Source: CBDAPX01 sp965198725
GTDB lineage: Bacteria > Pseudomonadota > Alphaproteobacteria > Rhodobacterales > Rhodobacteraceae
Direction of reading: 5' to 3'
Assembly (NCBI GenBank): GCA_965198725.1
Contig: CBDAPX010000001.1
Location: 1 to 64,000 of the forward strand
Length of the DNA stretch: 64,000 bases
Of the stretch, positions 1 to 9,300 are shown one piece after another (positions within the stretch are counted from its first letter, which is position 1; each line of letters opens with the position of its first letter). Under the pieces are notes generated by a model. The model was not told the DNA's origin. It made no database searches and worked only from the letters and a program-made list of their open reading frames with translations. The position numbers and the translations under genes are program-made.

Positions 1-1421
1 TTCGAGCCGCTGCCGCTGAGTTCGGTCGAGACAGCGCCCAAGTTGCTGAACTACGTTTGGAACGCGAACGCCAGATTTTGGACGCCAAGCTGGAAGAATT
101 GGGCGTTACCGGGCAGGTTAAAGAAGAACTGATCGCTGGCGCGATTGCCGCCTTGGAAGTAGCCCTGAATTCCGAAAGTGCCGCTGCCGGGATCGCCGCC
201 GCCGCTGCCGAAGCGACCCAAATGGCAAACGAAATCCAGCGTGCGGTCAACGGGATGATCAATCTCCGGGCGCAAGGGGTTGCGTCGCTGCGACAAAGTG
301 AATTGCGGCTGCAATACCGGGACGATCCAGTTGGGCTTGCTGGCGCGATGGCTGGCGAACGGTTCGATACAAGATCGGAAGCCCTGCGGGCCAACGCCCC
401 AGACGGACAACTTGAATACTTGCGACAAGAACGCGAAGCTTATGTCGCCAACGCGGAAGCAACCGAAGAAAACCGCCAAGCCCTGATCGCGTGGCAGCAA
501 GAACAAGGCCGTGCTGCGGCGGGGTCCGGCGGTCGGCGGCCACGAACTTCTGGCGGCGGTGGGTCGCGCGGGCAGTCCGAAGCTGAACGCAAACACCAAG
601 AACGGCTGCGTGAAGCCGAACGTATTTATCGGTCCACACGCACCGCTGCGGAACAATACGCCAGCGAACTGAACGATCTTAACGAACTGCACCAGCTTGG
701 CTATCTGGATGCGGACGCACACGCACGGGCGACAGAAGCGCTGTCCGACGAATTGGGTCTTTCGGCCCCGATAGCTGCACGGTTTGCCCAACAGATCGCG
801 GCGTTGAACGCCAAACTGGCGGCAGGTGAAATCACCAACGAAGAATACGCGGCGTCTTTGCAGGGGTTGCAGGCCCAAATGGATAACCTGGGCGACCTGC
901 CGACAATCGAACAGGGCATCCAGTCTATTTCGGACGCAATGGCGCAGGCGATTGTCAGTGGCGAAAACCTTGGCGAAGCTTTTTCCCGTGTCTTGGACCA
1001 GATCGCAGCGGACATTCTTTCGTCCGGGATCAAAATGTTGTTGACCGACTTGTTCACCCCTGCGGGCGGCGGTGGTGGCGGCTTCTTGGGAAGCCTGTTT
1101 GCTGGGCTGTTCGACAAGGGCGGCAATATCCCAACGGGAAAAGTGGGTATTGCGGGCGAAAACGGTCCAGAACTGATCCGTGGGCCAGCGCATGTTACTT
1201 CGACCGCCGCGACGGCCCGACTGTTGGGGCAGCGTAGCGAAGCTTCGATGGGCCATGCCGTGTTGACAATAGAAGCCCCGGAAGGTTTCAGCGTCGAACA
1301 ACGCGGTGAAATCCAAAACATCGCTGTCAACGTTACCCAGACGGGTTTGGAACACTACAACCGCAACGTCGCCCCTGGTCGGCAAGCCCAGATTGCCAAC
1401 GATCCAAGGCGGCGGGGCTAG
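1..1421 (+). CDS. Phage tail tape measure protein, C-terminal part (5' end outside window)
   Basis: The frame is open from base 3, so the gene begins before the window. The visible part is Ala/Gln/Glu-rich and coiled-coil-like up to about base 900. A hydrophobic stretch follows (ADILSSGIKMLLTDLF, near bases 1009-1056), then a Gly run and the closing motif KVGIAGENGPELIRG typical of lambda-type tape measure C-termini. Such proteins set tail length and act as the scaffold for tail-tube assembly. It is followed by distal tail genes, as expected for a siphophage. Glu is written almost only as GAA, unlike the chromosomal genes of this window. The family call is firm; the total length is unknown. 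Confidence 0.85.
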   Translation, partial: RAAAAEFGRDSAQVAELRLERERQILDAKLEELGVTGQVKEELIAGAIAALEVALNSESAAAGIAAAAAEATQMANEIQRAVNGMINLRAQGVASLRQSELRLQYRDDPVGLAGAMAGERFDTRSEALRANAPDGQLEYLRQEREAYVANAEATEENRQALIAWQQEQGRAAAGSGGRRPRTSGGGGSRGQSEAERKHQERLREAERIYRSTRTAAEQYASELNDLNELHQLGYLDADAHARATEALSDELGLSAPIAARFAQQIAALNAKLAAGEITNEEYAASLQGLQAQMDNLGDLPTIEQGIQSISDAMAQAIVSGENLGEAFSRVLDQIAADILSSGIKMLLTDLFTPAGGGGGGFLGSLFAGLFDKGGNIPTGKVGIAGENGPELIRGPAHVTSTAATARLLGQRSEASMGHAVLTIEAPEGFSVEQRGEIQNIAVNVTQTGLEHYNRNVAPGRQAQIANDPRRRG

Positions 1422-1642
1422 TGGCGGTTCCGCCCTTGTCGCTCAATCGAATTCAGAATGGCGTCAATGTAGTCGCAAGCTTTCGGGCTTTGCGCCTGAA
1501 CTTGTTCGCGGATATGCAAAACGATTTCTTCTGTCTTGTTGCCCCCGGCAGCGACGACACCAACCAACAACGCTTTGTGGGCCGCCAGTTCAGTTTCTAA
1601 TTCGCTGACCCGTTCGGTCAAATCTTCAATCGGGTTTCCCAA
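1418..1642 (-). CDS. Small coiled-coil protein on the opposite strand of the tail operon
   Basis: This is a 74-residue reading frame on the minus strand that fills the 296-bp gap between the tape measure gene and the next tail gene. Its stop overlaps the tape measure stop by four bases. I chose the TTG at 1642 because a GGAGGGG stretch lies just upstream at 1645-1651; an in-frame TTG at 1654 would have no such site. The protein starts GNPIEDLTERVSELETELAAH, a heptad-like helix, and has a second helix with a Cys near the C-terminus. No family was recognised. Its orientation against all neighbouring tail genes suggests a separately controlled accessory (moron-like) gene, which is inference. Confidence 0.5.
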   Translation of the reverse strand: MGNPIEDLTERVSELETELAAHKALLVGVVAAGGNKTEEIVLHIREQVQAQSPKACDYIDAILNSIERQGRNRH

Positions 1643-1717
1643 TAGCCCCTCCAATTACAAATCACGGTTCGATCTTCGCCCCTATCAGCGGCGATCGTCA
1701 ATCGGTGAAGGATAACT

Positions 1718-2383
1718 GTGGCCTACTCTTTCCCTATTGCCCTGGACCAGTTCTTTGACGGTCTGCCGATCCGAAGCCAAGTGTTCGAATTGTCCGAAGC
1801 GCTTGAAACATCGGAAACCGGCGGCGGCGAAGTGTTGACCGCCAACTACGGCCCCCGACTTTGGGAAGGCACGGTCAGTCTGATCACGCAGACGCACCAG
1901 CAAGCCGAACAGGCGGCGGCCAGGGTCGAACTGTTGCGCGAAGCTGGGGCGTCGTTCTTCGTCTACGATTTCGCATTGCCGGGACCGGCCCAAGACCCAA
2001 GCGGGGCGACCCTTGGCGCGGCCACCCCGACAATTTTGGACGTAGCGGCGAACAACAAAGAACTGAAACTGGCCGGATTGCCCGCTGGTTACAAGATCAC
2101 AACAGGCGACCGGCTGGCGTTCAGCTATTCCACCGGGCCGGTGCGCTATGCCCTGCACAAAGTCATGACGGACAGGACCGCCGGGGCCGGTGTGCCCGCA
2201 GGTACAACCAACTGGATCGAAGTCCGCCCCCATATCCGACCCGGTGCTGCGAACGGCGCAACGGTCCAGCTTCACAAACCCTTCTGCAAAGCCGTGATCG
2301 TGCCGGGATCGGTACGCCCAGGCACGAAGCAGGGCCGCACAACCGGCGGGGTCACGTTCCGTTGGCGGCAGACATTGAGGTAA
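1718..2383 (+). CDS. Phage distal tail protein (hypothetical)
   Basis: A 221-residue protein starting at GTG 1718 with GAAGGA about seven bases upstream. It is a soluble beta-rich protein without membrane segments or a signal peptide. It sits directly downstream of the tape measure gene and four bases before the next tail gene. In many siphophages and in the Rhodobacter gene transfer agent the order is tape measure, distal tail, hub, peptidase, tip protein. By this order it should be the distal tail ring component that joins tube and tip. I do not see a decisive family motif, so the role comes from position. Confidence 0.6.
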   Translation: MAYSFPIALDQFFDGLPIRSQVFELSEALETSETGGGEVLTANYGPRLWEGTVSLITQTHQQAEQAAARVELLREAGASFFVYDFALPGPAQDPSGATLGAATPTILDVAANNKELKLAGLPAGYKITTGDRLAFSYSTGPVRYALHKVMTDRTAGAGVPAGTTNWIEVRPHIRPGAANGATVQLHKPFCKAVIVPGSVRPGTKQGRTTGGVTFRWRQTLR

Positions 2384-2387
2384 TCGA

Positions 2388-2993
2388 ATGGCGTTGAATG
2401 CGGCAGCAACAACCCTTCTTGCATCGCGGGACGGGGTGGTTTCCCGTTGGCTGTTGTGGGTCGAAGCTCGCAACGGGCAGACCGGCGCGACCGAAGCGTT
2501 GGGGCTTTGGACCGGTGACGATAACCAGACCTTCACAATCGACGGCCAAAGCCGTTCCTACTACGGCGCTGGTGGTCTGATTTCCCTGTCCGATCTGGTC
2601 TATGAAGCCGGAACCAATGTTCGGATGCAAACCGTTTCGTTGGGGCCGCTGACACCCGAAGTTGAAATGCTGATCCGGGGTTACGAACCCCGACTGGCCC
2701 CCGCTGAAATCCACTTGGCGATCTTCGATCCCGACACGATGCAGCTTCTTGACACCGAACGTCGGTTCAAGGGTTGGGTCGATAGCGCACCGATCAACAC
2801 ACCGAAGCTTGGCGGCAACGCTGTTTGCGAAGTCACCTTGGCAAGCAGTTCCCGTGCGGGAACCCAAACCTTGGCCTTGAAGAAGTCGGACCAAAGTCAA
2901 CGCCTGCGCGGCGGCGACAGGTTCCGCCGTTACGCTGATATCTCCGGCGCGGTCCCGGTCTGGTGGGGCGAAAAGAAGGAAAGCACGTCTTGA
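2388..2993 (+). CDS. Phage tail hub-type protein
   Basis: A 201-residue protein starting at ATG 2388, four bases after the previous stop. Its middle part (FKGWVDSAPINTPKLGG) and C-terminal part (LKKSDQSQRLRGGDRFRRYAD, then ISGAVPVWWGEK) are recognisable from phage proteins of Rhodobacterales that occupy the tail hub position, resembling the DUF2163-like proteins. Such proteins form the base of the tail to which the tip and peptidase attach. Its stop overlaps the TTG start of the next gene (TTGA), a sign of translational coupling. The hub role is inferred from order and remembered similarity. Confidence 0.6.
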   Translation: MALNAAATTLLASRDGVVSRWLLWVEARNGQTGATEALGLWTGDDNQTFTIDGQSRSYYGAGGLISLSDLVYEAGTNVRMQTVSLGPLTPEVEMLIRGYEPRLAPAEIHLAIFDPDTMQLLDTERRFKGWVDSAPINTPKLGGNAVCEVTLASSSRAGTQTLALKKSDQSQRLRGGDRFRRYADISGAVPVWWGEKKESTS

Positions 2994-3391
2994 ACCGACT
3001 TCCAGATTGGCGTCGCAGGCTGGAACTGTACCTGCGCGACGCTTCGACACGCCCGTTTCGCCCTGGCCGCCACGACTGCGCCCTGTTCGCCGCTGGTGCT
3101 GTCAAAGCCATGACCGGAACCGATCTGGCAAAAGGGTGGCGCGGCTATTCGTCCTTGAAGGCGGGCCAAACCAAACTGTCGAAGGAAGGCTTCGACGACC
3201 ACATTGCGTTGGCCGCAAGTATTCTGCCCGAAGTCGAACCGATCTTCGCCCAAGTTGGCGATATCGCTGTCGTGGACGGCGACACCGAAAACGCCTTCGG
3301 AGTTGTCCAAGGGGCCAATATTTTCGTTCTGCGTCGCACCGGCCTTGGCACGGTGCCCTTGACCGCAGCCAAAAGGGCTTTCCGCGTATGA
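2990..3391 (+). CDS. Tail-associated NlpC/P60-like (DUF6950-type) protein
   Basis: A 133-residue protein. I chose TTG 2990 because it overlaps the previous stop (TTGA) and has AAGGA nine bases upstream; the frame is open further up but without a better site. The segment RPGRHDCALFAAGAVKAMTG resembles the catalytic-Cys region of NlpC/P60-type peptidases (Cys in HDCALF), and a later GDIAVV strand fits the same fold. Tail peptidases of this kind open peptidoglycan during DNA entry, and the gene order matches the cell-wall peptidase slot. A complete Cys-His-polar triad is not clear, so activity is unproven. Its stop overlaps the next ATG (ATGA). Confidence 0.6.
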   Translation: MNRLPDWRRRLELYLRDASTRPFRPGRHDCALFAAGAVKAMTGTDLAKGWRGYSSLKAGQTKLSKEGFDDHIALAASILPEVEPIFAQVGDIAVVDGDTENAFGVVQGANIFVLRRTGLGTVPLTAAKRAFRV

Positions 3392-6300
3392 GGCTGTTTT
3401 TCTGGACCGCAATCGCGCTACTGGCCGCCGCCCCAGCACACGCGGCCCCGGTCGGCGCTGCAATCGCGGCGATCTTTTCGGGGATCGGCGGCACCGTCCT
3501 TGGGTCGTTTGTAATCCGCCTTGGGGTAAGTCTGGCGCTTTCGGCGCTGGCCCGTGCGCTTGGACCCAAGCCGAAACAGCAACGCGCCCCAGGTATCAAG
3601 ACGGAAGTCACGACGACCGGCGGCGTCGAACCGCAATCGTTCGTCTTCGGTTGGTACGCGACGGCGGGCAACCATGTCTGCCCACCCATGTCGCACGGGC
3701 AAGCCGGTGACACTCCGAACGCCTATCTGACCTACGTGATCGATCTGGGCGACAAGCCGTTCACGTCCTTGGACAAGGTGATCGTCAACAGCGAAGAAAT
3801 CGCGCTGTCCGAAACTGTCCACGCGGACTACGGCACCGAAGCCGCAGGAGACTACGCGGGCAAACTGTGGGTCAAATTCTACGACGGTACGCAGACAGCC
3901 GCCGACCCCATGTTGATCGCCAAGTACGGCAGCGACCCCGACCGTCCTTGGTCGGCGGATATGGTTGGCACCGGCGTTCCGTATCTGGTCTTCACGTTCA
4001 AATACGACCGTGAGACCTTCAACGGCCTGCCCCAATGCCGCGCCGTGGTGAACGGTCTGGCCCTGTACGACCCCCGGAAAGACAGTTCCGCAGGTGGGTC
4101 CGGCACGCACCGTTGGGCCGATCCTGCAACCTGGGAATTCACCCGTAACCCCGTCGTCATGGTCTACAACATCCTGCGCGGGATCACGCTGGCCGATGGG
4201 TCCACATGGGGTTTGGACGTTTCCGAAACCGATCTGGACCTTTCCGGCTGGGCCGCAGCAATGAACGTCTGCGAAGAACAGGTCGCGGTCGGGGACGGCA
4301 GTACGACGCAAAACCGCTATTCTGCGGGCTTGGACGTGTCTGTCGATCAAGAACCGCTGGAAGTGATCGACGAACTTCTGAAAGCCTGTTCGGGCGACGT
4401 GGTTGAAGTCGGGGGCGAATGGTTCGTTCGCGTGGGGCCGGTTGGCCTGCCGACGTACTTCCTGACCGACGAAGATATCCTGCGTTCCGGAGAACAACAG
4501 CTGGAACCCTTCCCCGGCCTGGACAGCACATTCAACGGCGTGCACGCCAGCTACCCCGATCCAGACGCTTTGTGGGAAAGCAAGGACGCACCGCCGCGAT
4601 ATAACGCAGACTTCGAAGCCGAAGACCAGAACCGCCGCTTGGTGGCAGACCTTGCGCTGTCCGCTGTTCCGTATCCCGATCAGGTTCAGCGGCTCATGAG
4701 GGCCTATATCGAAGACGAACGTCGGTTCCGCCAGCATGGTATCACGCTTCCGCCCGAAGCGATCCACGTTCGCCCGCTAGATGTGATCGCCTGGACTTCG
4801 GCCCGTAACGGTTACGACGCCAAGCTATTCGAAATTTCCGGCAAGACCTTGGCCACCAAGACGCTGAATTCCCAGCACCAAGTACGTGAACGCGATCCGT
4901 CGGACTACGATTGGACCCCCGATTTCGAACTGCCCTACGACAACCCGCCCGTCACGGTTGTCACCCCAGCACCAGTCGCCGTTCCCGGCTTCGCAGTTGA
5001 ACCCGCGAGTGTTGTTGACAGTGCAGGCCAAAATCGACTTCCCGCGATCCAGCTTCGTTGGAACGCCGAACTGACTGGCGTCCGCGCGATCCGTTGGGCG
5101 GTGCGTCTCCAATCTTCCGGTTTGGTCGTCGCTGGGAATTCGACGCATGACGTGGAAGCTGGGCAAACTCTGATCGTGAACGGGATTTTGCCAGACACGG
5201 GCTACCAGGTACGCGCCCGATTGGTAACGGACATTCCGAACGCTTGGACGGGTTGGATCAACGTTACGACACCAGACGTTCGGCTGGGGCTGGGCGATCT
5301 TGACGCTTCGGTGGAACAGGCAATCGACAACGCCCAAGCGGCTGCGGACGCTTTGGCAGCGGATCAGGCTGCGGCCCAGGTTCAAGAAAATCTAGACAAC
5401 GCAGTCACGTCTTTGACCGTGGACTACAACGCTACGCAGATAGCGGCGCAAAATGCGAGTGACGCGCAAGCCGCTACGGAAAGCGCCCGTGATTTAACGA
5501 TAGCAGCCCGTGACGCGGCCCAACTTGCTGAAACGAACGCCGAAAGCGCCGAAACCAATGCCGAAACTGCGCGGGATCAGGCACAGACGGCAAGGTCGGC
5601 GGCGGAAACGGCGCAAGCGGCGGCGGAAAGTGCAGAAGTCAGCGCGTCGGCTTCGGCGGGTGTCGCAGCTTCGGCGCAGACGGCAGCCGAAGACGCGGCG
5701 GCCTTGTCGGGTCCGTCTACCTTGGTCGAACCCGCAGCGGCTTGGACACACTTGTCCGCAAGCACGGTTGGGACGATCCTTAAGACGCCAATCAACTTTG
5801 GCGCGTTCGTCACCAATGACACCGACTTCGGAGCCGCATATGTGTTTCCTGACGGTGGCAACCGAACCGTGGGACAAGCTATCGGGTTCGAATACGAACA
5901 CGGTAGAACTTACGAAGCCCTATTTCGTTTCAAGGTGCATAACGACGGCAGTACAAACGGGACACAAGCGCGTTTTGGGATCACGACCCAAAACGGAACG
6001 ACGATCCGAAACGGCAATGTGCAAACCCCCGCTATCGTCTACGCCGTGGGTGACGGCGTACAAGAAGTACGGGTGCAGTTTGCCAGCACACCCGACGCAA
6101 ACAGTTCTCCGGACTACACAGTCGCGATCCCGTCTGCGTCCGCAGACGCCAATCGCGCGTACATCCACTTCCGGCAAAACCAAGGGTCGGCCACTGACGC
6201 CGTTTGCACCGTTGCGCAAATTTCGATCCGGGATGTGACGGACGCCTTGGCGGCTGCCGGTTCGGCGAATGCGGCGGCCACGTCTGCTTCTGTGGCAGGG

Positions 6301-9300
6301 GTGTCCGCCACGGAAGCAGGCGAAAGTGCCAACGCGGCACAGACTGCGCAGACAGCCGCCGAAACAGCCCAGTCGGACGCCGAAAGTGCTGAAACGAACG
6401 CAGCAACGTCCGCCACCAACGCAGCCGGTTCGGCGGCGTCTGCGGCTTCGTCTGCCACCAACGCGGCGAACAGCGCAAACAATGCCGGGGGAAGTGCTGC
6501 CGCTGCATCGACTTCGGCGTCGCAAGCTGAAACCAGCGCTACCGACGCCCAACAAAGTGCGTCAGCTTCGGCGTCTTCTGCTTCCGAAGCGGCAACCGAC
6601 GCCGGGTCTGCGCAAACCTACGCCAACCAAGCCGCCACCAGCGCCACAAACGCGGCGGGATCGGCAAACGCTGCTTCCACGTCCGAAGGCGTTGCCGCCC
6701 AAGCCGCACAAAACGCTGGGAATTCGGCGACTGCGGCCAGCACATCGGCGTCAAACGCCGCTTCTTCTGCAAATGACGCAGGAACCAGCGCGACCGCTGC
6801 CGCCAACAGTGCTACCACTGCGGCTACAGAAGCGGGCGACGCTGCGACATACGCAAGCCAAGCAGCCACATCCGAAACGAACGCCGCCGGTTCTGCGCAG
6901 GCGGCGGCCGCATCGGAAGGTGTCGTTGCGCAGGTCCAAGACCAAGTGGAAACTACTGTTGCTGCCCTGGGACCGACCGATTTCAATACGCCGACAGCGG
7001 CATGGAATTACAACACAAACCACATGAATTCGACCCCCGCATCGAAAGCGACGATCCAGCCTGCCGACGTGATCGCCGGTGACGCAGACTTTGGGACGTG
7101 TTTCGAATTCCCACAATCTGCGAACACGACCGTCGGACCTTCGCGCCTTTATGCCTGGACCCCTGGGAACGTCTACGCAGTCACCGTTCAGTTCAAAACC
7201 GTCAGCGATGGCACCGGGGTCAGCAACAATCAGTTCGGTGCCACGCTCTATGAAGGCGACACCTGGGACGGGTCTGTTGACAACCTTCAACGTGACGTTG
7301 GGGATTTCAGCACCGCAGACGGCGTTCAAACCAAGACCGTGTGGTTCACGGACAGAACAGACCTAAGCAGTCTGGCAATTGCGGAAACCGGGTTCGGTCC
7401 CGTAGTCGCGAACCCAACCAACAATCCGAACGGGGCACTGTTTCACATTCGGCAAAACGCAAGTAACGCCGGAACTGTTGTCCAACGTGTGAATTTCTTT
7501 GAAGTCCGGGAAGTGACGGCCTTGGTAGACGCACTGTTGGCCCGCGAAGCCGCTGGTGCCAGTGCGTCCGCCGCCGCCAGTTCGGAAAGCAGTGCTGCCG
7601 CAAGTGAAACCGCCGCAGGGCAAAGTGCAGCGGCAGCCCAGACCGCACAAACTGCGGCACAGACGGCGCGATCCGGCGCAGAAGCGGCGGAAACCGCCGC
7701 AGCGACAAGTGCCAGCGACGCAGCCGGGTCCGCTTCATCCGCCAGCAACAGCGCCACCGCCGCAGCGAATTCCGCAACCCAATCGGGCAACAGTGCCGGA
7801 GCGGCGGCGTCCAGTGCGAACGCGGCGTCGTCAAGCGCCACGGACGCCGCGCAAAGCGCGACCAGCGCAAGCACTTCGGCGAACACCGCCCAAACAGCCG
7901 CTTCGGGTGCGCAGGCTTCCCAAACATCCGCCGCCCAAAGTGCGACGGACGCAGCCGGATCGGCGTCCGCAGCGGCGACCAGTGCTACGGTTGCAGCGGA
8001 AGCCCTGACGAACTTCCAACTAAGCAGCACCGACTTTCAGTTGATCCTTGATGGCACCGACGCGCCCTACGGCGTTGGGACTTTGGAAACCACCGAAAAC
8101 GGTGGGTCGATTTTGGGACAAGGTGGTTCGCTAATCACCGCAACCGCTTCGGGGACAATTGACACCGTAGGGGCGACCAACGGGGTTCAAATTCAAATCC
8201 CTTCGGAACAAGCGCTGCAATTCTCTGGTCGGCGCGTTCGTGTGGACGTTCTTGCCCGCCAAGCAGGTTCCAACCCCGCTACGCAGTTCGTGGCGGCGTA
8301 TTCGACAGCGGATGTGGGTAACAGCGGGGCACAGACCTTCACGGCCACCAGCGGTTGGGCCTGGCACAGTTTCTACTACGACGTTCCGACTGCCAGCGCT
8401 GGCGGAGCGGATTGGGTCGGCCTGTTTGGGGATGCAAGCCAATCGGGCAAGAAAACACAGTTCGCAAGGGTGTTGGTGCGCTTGGCCAGCCTTGCCGACG
8501 ACATTCCCGAAATAGGCCTGGTTCAAGCGCAAGCCAACACAACCAGCGCCGCCGTCGCTGATCTTGAAGGGAACGCTGCGGCTTCGATCACCATGCGGGC
8601 CAAAGCGGGCACTGCCGGGGCGGAACTGGAACTGGTTGCCGCTGACGATGTGGATAGCGGCACAACATCGGTTGCACGGCTTCGAGCCGAAAATATCCTG
8701 TTGGAAGGGTCGGTCGGAACCGGCATGCTGACGGTGGGCCTTGGGCGCAACCTCTTAACCAACACTGATTTCAGCGACGGGTTGCAGGGGTGGTGGACCT
8801 TCAAAAGCGGCGCGGCTGGAACCGCTACTTCTGTTGCACTTCGCGCCCCCGGGGCTTGGTCTGGCGCGTCTTTTCCGGTGCTTCAACTCTATCAGAACAC
8901 GGGCGATACCGCAGGTTACGCCGATATCGAATACCGTCCTTACGTCCTAGATGGGACCGCCACGCTGGGCGTCCCCGTTGCACCCAACGAATGGGTGGAA
9001 GCAAGTGTGTATGCGTCAACTCACCGCTGCGGGTTCGAACTACGTATTCGCTTCTTCGACGCCAACGGATCGCATTTGGCTTGGAGTGGCGTCATTGCTT
9101 CGGCCAACCCTGGGAACGGGATTATCGGCAGTTCAACTAACCCCGACAACCACCCCCGTTACTGGGGCAAAAGCCGAGCGCCGTCCGGTGCCGCTTTCGC
9201 GACAATTCATATACGGAAAAAGGCAACAAACTCCAGTTCTTCAAACAGCTATTTGTTTGTCCACAAACCCCAACTGGCCCTGTCCCATGCCAACGCTTCG

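Noticed and set aside
51..1385. Long minus-strand open frame over the tape measure gene
   Set aside because: It is the antisense shadow of a GC-rich coding strand. It has no family features, and the plus-strand frame has clear tape measure motifs.
5296..8010. CRISPR array or DNA-level satellite
   Set aside because: The repetition comes from Ala/Ser codons of variable spacing within one open frame. There are no constant repeats with unique spacers.
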